Origin: Hadesarchaea archaeon
GTDB taxonomy: Archaea > Hadarchaeota > Hadarchaeia > Hadarchaeales > Hadarchaeaceae
NCBI GenBank assembly: GCA_029880065.1
Contig: JAOUPD010000031.1
Location: 1-11,373 of the forward strand
Direction of reading: 5' to 3'
Length of the DNA: 11,373 bases
Part shown: positions 6,748 to 11,373 of the stretch, piece after piece
Layout of the letters: each line of letters starts with the position of its first letter
How positions within the stretch are numbered: the stretch's first letter is position 1
Program-made: the position numbers and the translations under genes
Notes under the pieces: model-generated
What the model was told of the DNA's origin: nothing
What the model saw: the letters and a program-made list of their open reading frames with translations, nothing else
Databases searched by the model: none

Positions 6748-9700
6748 TTACTGAATCTTCTTTATCTGAGTATGGTATTCATTGAGCGACCTAATGTCAA
6801 TTTTTCCCTTCGATATTCTCTCTATTGCCTGAACAGCAGCACTCGCGCTCGTTAGAGTTGTAATATAGGGAATTCCAAGATCTATTGCCGCTCGTCGAAT
6901 CTGGTACCCATCGCGCACCGGATCTCGTCCGACGGTTGGGGTATTGATAATTAAATCGACATCACCAGCACGAATGTAATCGATGATGTTTGGACGCCCT
7001 TGGGAGACTTTCAATACTAGTTTTGATTCGATGTCAGCTTTCTGGAGCACATCGCTCGTGCCATCAGTGGCTAAGATCTCGAACCCAAGTTTCTTGAGCT
7101 TTCTTGCAACCGGAACGAACTCCTGTTGGTCCCCCTTTCGTACACTCATGAATATTCTTCCCGAAGTTGGGAGCTTGTTACCGGCCGCCAGCTGGGCCTT
7201 GAAAAATGCCCTGCCCGGATCACGGTCTATGCCCATGACTTCACCGGTCGACTTCATTTCCGGGCCTAGAACCGGATCGACGCCGGGAAGTTTAATGAAA
7301 GGAAAGACTGATTCCTTCACACAAACATACGGTATCTTTACACCTTTCGGAATTCCAAGATTGTCGAGTGAATGTCCAAGCATAACTTTGGTGGCGACTT
7401 TCGCTAAGGGGATTCCAATCGCCTTTGATATAAAAGGCACCGTACGGCTCGCCCGCGGATTTACCTCGAGCACGTAGACTACATCATTTTTGACCGCATA
7501 CTGGATGTTCATCAGCCCGATAACGTTTAACTCCCTTGCAAGCCTAATGGTGTAATCCTTGATTGCCTTGATGGCTTTCTCGCTCAGGATTTGAGGCGGC
7601 ATAACCATGGCCGCATCTCCTGAATGAACACCGGCTTCTTCAATGTGCTCAAGTATCCCACCGATGAAGGTTCTTTTGCCATCCGAAACCGCATCGACAT
7701 CAACTTCAATCGCCTGGGAGAGAAACTTGTCGATGAGGACTGGGCGCTCCTCTGAGACCCTCGCGGCTTCTTCCATGTAGCGTGCGAGTTCGATTTCATC
7801 GTGCACCCGCACCATGGCACGTCCACCAAGAACATAGCTTGGCCTCACCAAAACGGGAAAGCCGATTTTTTTCGCTATCTTTTTTGCCTCTTCGGCCGAG
7901 AAAGCTGTGCTTCCTTCGGGCTGATGAATCTTCAATTTCCTGAGAAGTTTGTTGAAGCGCTCTCTATCTTCAGCGAGGTCAATATTTTCGGCCGAGGTTC
8001 CGAGAACCTTAACGCCAGCCTTAGCCAGTGGGACTGCAAGATTTATTGGAGTTTGACCTCCGAACTGTAAAATCACTCCATATGGCTTTTCTTTCTCGAT
8101 GACGTGCATCGCATCCTCAAATGTAAGCGGTTCGAAGTAAAGCTTGTCAGATGTGTCTGAATCGGTGGAAACAGTTTCCGGGTTATTGTTAATAATAATC
8201 GCTTCGATTCCCTCCTCTCTCAGGGCCAGTACTGAGTGCACGCAACAATAATCAAATTCGATTCCTTGGCCGATTCGGATGGGCCCTCCCCCTATGATGA
8301 TTATCCTCTTTCGCTTGCTCGTCGGGACCTCGTCGATAGGCTCATAGCCCGAGTAATAATATGGAGCCTTAGCAGCAAATTCGGCAGCGCAAGTATCTAC
8401 TGTCTTAAAAGTAGTTTTGATGCCCATTTGCTTGCGAAGTTGCTTAATATTCCTCTCTTTGGTTTTGAGCAAGTAGGCGAGTTGTCGGTCCGAAAAACCA
8501 AGTCGTTTGGATTCTCCCAAGACTTTCTCTATTTCAGGATCTTTCGGCGACATTCGCTTGAGTTTTTCTTCCATATCGATAATCCGCTTAAACTTCCAGA
8601 TGAACCAAGGATCGATCTTCGTTAGTTGATAGATTTCCTCTACACCCACCCCCATCTTTAGAGCGTCTCTAATCAAGAAAACTCGCTGGTCATTTGGATG
8701 GGTCAGTTGCCACTTTAGAGGCTCGATGTCGAGGGCAGGTTTGTCCTTCCCGTCTCCACCGAGTCCAAACCTCCCGACTTCGAGTGAACGTATCGCCTTC
8801 TGGAATGCTTCTTCGAATGTCCGTCCGATTGCCATCACTTCTCCTGTGGACTTCATTTGTGTGCCTATTGTTTGGTCGGCTTCTGGGAATTTATCAAACG
8901 GCCAACGCGGGACTTTGATTACCACGTAGTCAAGGGTTGGCTCGAATGAAGCGGGGGTATCCTTAGTCACGGGGTTGGAAATTTCATCCAGAGTCATCCC
9001 AAGCGCTAGTTTCGTCGCTATCCTAGCAATCGGATAACCCGTGGCTTTAGATGCAAGCGCAGAGGAACGGCTGACTCTTGGATTAACTTCGATTACATAG
9101 TACTCGAATTTGTCTGGATTAACGGCGAACTGAATGTTGCAGCCACCGTTTAGTTTAAGGGCTCGGATTACTTTCAGGGAAACGGATCTTAGGGTTTGGT
9201 GCTCCTGGTCGGAAAGCGTTTGAGCCGGAGCGACTACCATACTCTCGCCAGTGTGAATTCCCATAGGGTCGATGTTTTCCATGCTACAGATGGTAATACA
9301 GTTATCTGCACTATCACGCATTACCTCATACTCGATTTCCTTCCAACCGAGCACACATTTGTCGAGAGAAACGGTCCGGTTTAAACTCACGTCTAGCCCA
9401 AACCTTACGATTCGCGTGAGTTCCTCCTCATCATGAGCAACGCCTGACCCCGTGCCACCCAGGCAGTAGTTAGGTCTACATAGGATTGGGTATCCCTCAA
9501 GCTCTTTGACGGCCCCCAATGCCTCCTCGAGTGAGTGAACTTCGATGGATTTTGGCATTCGTTCACCTATCTCGCGCATGAGTTCGAAAAAGAGCTTCCG
9601 GTCCTCGGCAGCCTTAATGGAGTTTACTGGCGTACCTATCACTTCAACTCCCACCTCATCAAGCACCCCTAACTTTTGGAGTTCAACCGCGAGGTTAAGG

Positions 9701-9984
9701 CCGGTTTGACCACCCATCGAAGGAATCAAAGCGTCGGGTTTCTCCTTGCGTATTATTTCAGCTACTATTTCAGGCACTAATGGCTCGATGTAAACGACGT
9801 CCGCAATGTCGGTGTCTGTTTGGAAAGTGGCTGGATTGGAATTAACGAGGACGACTTCTACGCCCTCCTCGCGCAGTGCTTTACAGGCTTGCGAGCCCGA
9901 ATAGTCAAATTCAGCCGCTTGACCTATTACGATGGGCCCACTACCAATTACCATCACTTTCTTGAGATCCTGACGTTTGGGCAA
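6748..9984 (-). CDS. carB: Carbamoyl-phosphate synthase large subunit, TTG start
   Basis: 1078 residues as a single chain (some archaea split it). The start is TTG at 9982-9984, giving an N terminus LPKRQDLKKVMVIGSGPI that matches the usual MPKRxDIK start. AGGAGGT at 9991-9997 precedes it by 6 bases. An upstream in-frame ATG at 10048-10050 would overlap carA by 55 bases and is rejected. Carboxyphosphate half about 1-400: ATP-grasp motifs RPNYCLGGTGSG (170-181) and EVNPRVSRSS (299-308). Oligomerisation region about 400-550. Carbamoyl-phosphate half about 555-935: IGGGPIRIGQGIEFDY (564-579), RPSYVLGGRAM (714-724), EVNPRASRT (840-848). MGS-like allosteric domain about 940-1078. Residues aligned with the E. 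coli ornithine and UMP pockets (E782/E783, D790, E891, T973, T976, K992, N1014, T1042) appear kept. It makes carbamoyl phosphate from bicarbonate, 2 ATP and ammonia. Confidence 0.97.
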   Translation of the reverse strand: MPKRQDLKKVMVIGSGPIVIGQAAEFDYSGSQACKALREEGVEVVLVNSNPATFQTDTDIADVVYIEPLVPEIVAEIIRKEKPDALIPSMGGQTGLNLAVELQKLGVLDEVGVEVIGTPVNSIKAAEDRKLFFELMREIGERMPKSIEVHSLEEALGAVKELEGYPILCRPNYCLGGTGSGVAHDEEELTRIVRFGLDVSLNRTVSLDKCVLGWKEIEYEVMRDSADNCITICSMENIDPMGIHTGESMVVAPAQTLSDQEHQTLRSVSLKVIRALKLNGGCNIQFAVNPDKFEYYVIEVNPRVSRSSALASKATGYPIARIATKLALGMTLDEISNPVTKDTPASFEPTLDYVVIKVPRWPFDKFPEADQTIGTQMKSTGEVMAIGRTFEEAFQKAIRSLEVGRFGLGGDGKDKPALDIEPLKWQLTHPNDQRVFLIRDALKMGVGVEEIYQLTKIDPWFIWKFKRIIDMEEKLKRMSPKDPEIEKVLGESKRLGFSDRQLAYLLKTKERNIKQLRKQMGIKTTFKTVDTCAAEFAAKAPYYYSGYEPIDEVPTSKRKRIIIIGGGPIRIGQGIEFDYCCVHSVLALREEGIEAIIINNNPETVSTDSDTSDKLYFEPLTFEDAMHVIEKEKPYGVILQFGGQTPINLAVPLAKAGVKVLGTSAENIDLAEDRERFNKLLRKLKIHQPEGSTAFSAEEAKKIAKKIGFPVLVRPSYVLGGRAMVRVHDEIELARYMEEAARVSEERPVLIDKFLSQAIEVDVDAVSDGKRTFIGGILEHIEEAGVHSGDAAMVMPPQILSEKAIKAIKDYTIRLARELNVIGLMNIQYAVKNDVVYVLEVNPRASRTVPFISKAIGIPLAKVATKVMLGHSLDNLGIPKGVKIPYVCVKESVFPFIKLPGVDPVLGPEMKSTGEVMGIDRDPGRAFFKAQLAAGNKLPTSGRIFMSVRKGDQQEFVPVARKLKKLGFEILATDGTSDVLQKADIESKLVLKVSQGRPNIIDYIRAGDVDLIINTPTVGRDPVRDGYQIRRAAIDLGIPYITTLTSASAAVQAIERISKGKIDIRSLNEYHTQIKKIQ

Positions 9985-9990
9985 CTTGAA

Positions 9991-9997
9991 ACCTCCT
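9991..9997 (-). promoter_or_regulatory. carB ribosome binding site overlapping the carA stop codon
   Basis: AGGAGGT on the minus strand sits 6 bases before the TTG start of carB. Its upstream end shares bases with the carA TAG stop (9996-9998). A ribosome terminating on carA would cover this site, so the two subunits are probably translationally coupled. The site decides the carB start in favour of TTG 9982-9984. Confidence 0.8.
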
Positions 9998-11075
9998 ATC
10001 GACACTCGAGCATTTCCACGAATTTGTCGAAGAGATACTGGTTGTCCCATTCGGGGTAATATTGGACCGAGATAATCGGGAGCTCAACGTGTTTCATGCC
10101 TTCGACGGTTTGATCGTTACAGTTCACTTTAGTAATTTGAAAGCCAGTCCCCTCAAGGGATTCGGCAACAACGGCGAAACCGTGGTTTTGGGATGTTATG
10201 TACACCTTGCCGGTCCCCAAATCCTTAACTGGCTGATTTGATCCACGGTGCCCAAACTTCAACTTGAAAGTCTTGGCGCCTGAGGCCAAAGCTAAAATCT
10301 GATGGCCAAGGCTGATACCCATCATTGGATATTGAGGAAGTAAATTTCGAACGGTTTCGCGAACATGACTTAATATGGCTGGATCCCCTGGTCCGTTTGA
10401 GATGACTATTCCGTTTGGCTCAAGCGATTTAATCTCCTTCGAAGTCGTGCCTGCGGGAACGCACGTTACCGAAACCCCACGTTTCAGCAAGCTTCGAATG
10501 ATGCTGCGCTTGACGCCGCAATCGATCAAGACCACTTTAAGCTTACCATCACCTTCAAATTCTCCAACTTGCTCACAAGTGGTCCCGCCAACGATATCCA
10601 GCTCAGAAACGCTTAGCTGCTTTTTAACTTTCTTGAGCAACTTTGCGGCAGAAGGGTTCTCACCGGTGTAGGTTACGATTGTCCCCTTCATCACCCCATG
10701 CTCTCGAATCTTGATGGTGAGCGAGCGTGTGTCCACATCCATCATACCAGGTATGTTAAATTCTTTCAAAAACTCGTCAAGAGTTTGGATCCCTTTCCAG
10801 TGGGAGGGCTTCTCACAAACTTCTCTGACGATAAGCCCTTCTGCCCAAATTCGATCGGATTCAAACCAATCCGGATGTACCTTGTAGTTTCCGATCAGGG
10901 GATAAGTTAACATCAAAATTTGGCCGTTATAAGAGGGATCCGTCAACAATTCAACGTAACCGCCCATCGAAGTGTTAAAAACGACTTCACCAGATGCTTC
11001 TTTTTCAGCACCAAATCCCGTGCCGTAAATTACTGTACCGTCTTCTAGGACGAGCACTGCTTTTTTCTTTTTCAA
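9996..11075 (-). CDS. carA: Carbamoyl-phosphate synthase small subunit with lost glutaminase catalytic residues
   Basis: 359 residues, near the usual 360-380. The start is TTG at 11073-11075 behind GAGGTGGG (11079-11086). The N-terminal CarA domain (1-150) shows LEDGTVIYGTGFG (10-22), LTDPSYNGQI (44-53) and MDVDTRSLT (112-120). The class I amidotransferase domain (about 178-355) shows SNGPGDPA (226-233), GISLGHQ (253-259), LASGAKTF (263-270), FGHRGSNQPV (274-283), SQNHGFAV (295-302) and SVQYYPE (336-342). The glutaminase triad should be Cys-His-Glu. Here the nucleophile is Ser255 (AGC, 10311-10313), the His is Tyr340 (TAC, 10056-10058), and only Glu342 remains. The PGPHD loop after HPE is replaced by a shorter WDNQ. 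Glutamine-contact residues of the SQNHGF segment are kept. Human CPS1, an ammonia-dependent enzyme, also has Ser at the nucleophile position. Overall family assignment is certain; loss of glutaminase activity is inferred. Confidence 0.95.
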   Translation of the reverse strand: MKKKKAVLVLEDGTVIYGTGFGAEKEASGEVVFNTSMGGYVELLTDPSYNGQILMLTYPLIGNYKVHPDWFESDRIWAEGLIVREVCEKPSHWKGIQTLDEFLKEFNIPGMMDVDTRSLTIKIREHGVMKGTIVTYTGENPSAAKLLKKVKKQLSVSELDIVGGTTCEQVGEFEGDGKLKVVLIDCGVKRSIIRSLLKRGVSVTCVPAGTTSKEIKSLEPNGIVISNGPGDPAILSHVRETVRNLLPQYPMMGISLGHQILALASGAKTFKLKFGHRGSNQPVKDLGTGKVYITSQNHGFAVVAESLEGTGFQITKVNCNDQTVEGMKHVELPIISVQYYPEWDNQYLFDKFVEMLECR

Positions 11076-11078
11076 GAA

Positions 11079-11086
11079 CCCACCTC
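11079..11086 (-). promoter_or_regulatory. Shine-Dalgarno supporting the TTG start of carA
   Basis: GAGGTGGG on the minus strand, with its GAGGTG core ending 5 bases before the TTG at 11073-11075. No ATG or GTG in frame nearby gives the expected CarA N terminus, so TTG is the likely initiator. Confidence 0.7.
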
Positions 11087-11103
11087 AATTTCCTACCAAT
11101 CCA

Positions 11104-11113
11104 GTATTTAAAG
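11104..11113 (-). promoter_or_regulatory. Candidate box A promoter of the carAB operon
   Basis: CTTTAAATAC on the minus strand, preceded by an A-rich BRE-like stretch (TTAAAA), lies in the 66-base gap between the UPF0210 stop and carA. Usual spacing would place the transcript start at about 11081-11087, giving a very short leader. This suggests carAB is transcribed separately from the upstream UPF0210 gene, although read-through is possible. Confidence 0.45.
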
Positions 11114-11141
11114 TTTTAACTGATTGGCGTTAAGCTAACTT

Positions 11142-11373
11142 TCAGTCGGTTAGACTTTGGATCGGGGAAGGTGTCCTACCACCTCTCGATACAAATTTTG
11201 AGGAACTAAATTTGCTCACTTTCATCACCGGCGCTCTACCCAACAGCCCCCCTAATTCTGCCCATTCTCCCTCTTTTCCCATCGGAATTATTCTGACACC
11301 GGTTGCCTTGTCGTTCACGACGCCTATCGCACATTCGTCCGCGATGATCGCGGCAATCGTCTCCGCTGGTGTC
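11142..11373 (-). CDS. UPF0210 / DUF711 (PFL family) protein, C-terminal part
   Basis: The frame is open to the window edge and ends at TGA 11142-11144, leaving 76 C-terminal residues. These read TPAETIAAIIADECAIGVVN, then KATGVRIIPM, ELGGLLGRAPVMKVS and a terminal SRGGRTPSPIQSL. The ADExAIGxxNxKxTxVRIIP run, the GGLLGxAPVM motif and the RGGRxPxPIxS tail are characteristic of UPF0210 (archaeal MJ1665-like) proteins. The biochemical role of this family is not something I can state. It lies upstream of carAB on the same strand, 66 bases away. Family membership is quite secure from the tail alone; the rest of the protein (about 380 residues expected) is outside the window. Confidence 0.85.
   Translation of the reverse strand, partial: TPAETIAAIIADECAIGVVNDKATGVRIIPMGKEGEWAELGGLLGRAPVMKVSKFSSSKFVSRGGRTPSPIQSLTD

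Noticed and set aside
6983..7477. Plus-strand open frame (164 codons) inside carB
   Set aside because: It is antisense to conserved CarB sequence, with no ribosome site or family resemblance; a shadow.
6748..9984. Apparent internal repeat within carB (two copies of GxGPIxIGQ, EVNPRxSR and MKSTGEVM motifs)
   Set aside because: This is the well-known ancient internal duplication of the large subunit, not a recent tandem repeat.
9985..10050. In-frame ATG start for CarB at 10048-10050
   Set aside because: It would overlap carA by 55 bases and add residues with no family counterpart. The TTG at 9982-9984 has AGGAGGT at proper spacing and yields the expected LPKRQD N terminus.
10311..10313. Sequencing error as the cause of Ser255 in CarA
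   Set aside because: A single T-to-A error could explain it alone, but the independent His-to-Tyr change at 10056-10058 and the shortened loop in the same active site make error improbable.
1..11373. tRNA, rRNA, CRISPR arrays, insertion sequences, riboswitches
   Set aside because: No cloverleaf, spaced direct repeats, transposase-like frame or recognisable riboswitch core was seen. Gaps between genes are all under 190 bases.

Overview
The window is a nucleotide-biosynthesis region, almost certainly from an archaeon, probably a euryarchaeal-type and perhaps uncultured lineage. The evidence is a stand-alone GMP synthase ATP-pyrophosphatase subunit (the split archaeal form, carrying a QHNVLEQIG lid motif), a UPF0210/DUF711 protein with an archaeal-looking C terminus, TATA-like box A elements rather than -35/-10 pairs, and strong Shine-Dalgarno sites in front of TTG and GTG starts. 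I cannot name the genus.

Layout. Positions 1-282 (+) hold the C-terminal part of a class II-type PurE. Converging on it is a leftward operon purN-purD-purF (3902 down to 332), which encodes purine steps 3, 2 and 1. A short divergent promoter region (about 3957-4040) separates this operon from the rightward guaA (GMP synthase ATPase subunit, 4041-4979), followed by purH (5163-6701). Facing purH is the leftward carA-carB operon (11075 down to 6748). Its two genes both start with TTG, and the carB ribosome binding site overlaps the carA stop codon. At the right edge lies the last part of a UPF0210 gene (11142-11373, minus strand). No tRNA, rRNA, CRISPR array or mobile element was seen.

How the genes work together. 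PurF, PurD and PurN take PRPP to formyl-GAR. PurE carboxylates AIR, PurH closes the pathway to IMP, and GuaA makes GMP from XMP. CarAB makes carbamoyl phosphate for pyrimidines and arginine. Together PurN and PurH imply a 10-formyl-folate-dependent purine pathway. Many archaea use the folate-independent PurT/PurP/PurO route instead. PurL, PurM, PurC, PurB and the GMP synthase glutaminase subunit are not in the window.

The main unusual observation is that both glutaminase domains present look catalytically dead. CarA has Ser255 in place of the nucleophilic Cys (GISLGHQ instead of GICLGHQ) and Tyr340 in place of the catalytic His (QYYPE instead of QYHPE). PurF begins M-S-G-I-F-G instead of M-C-G-I and has also lost the Arg and HNG signatures of its N-terminal glutaminase. 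These are two unrelated glutaminase folds, so the inference is that this organism may feed free ammonia, not glutamine, into both purine and pyrimidine synthesis. PurD in the same operon also lacks the usual GGREHA loop, which suggests purNDF is a divergent, co-evolving module.
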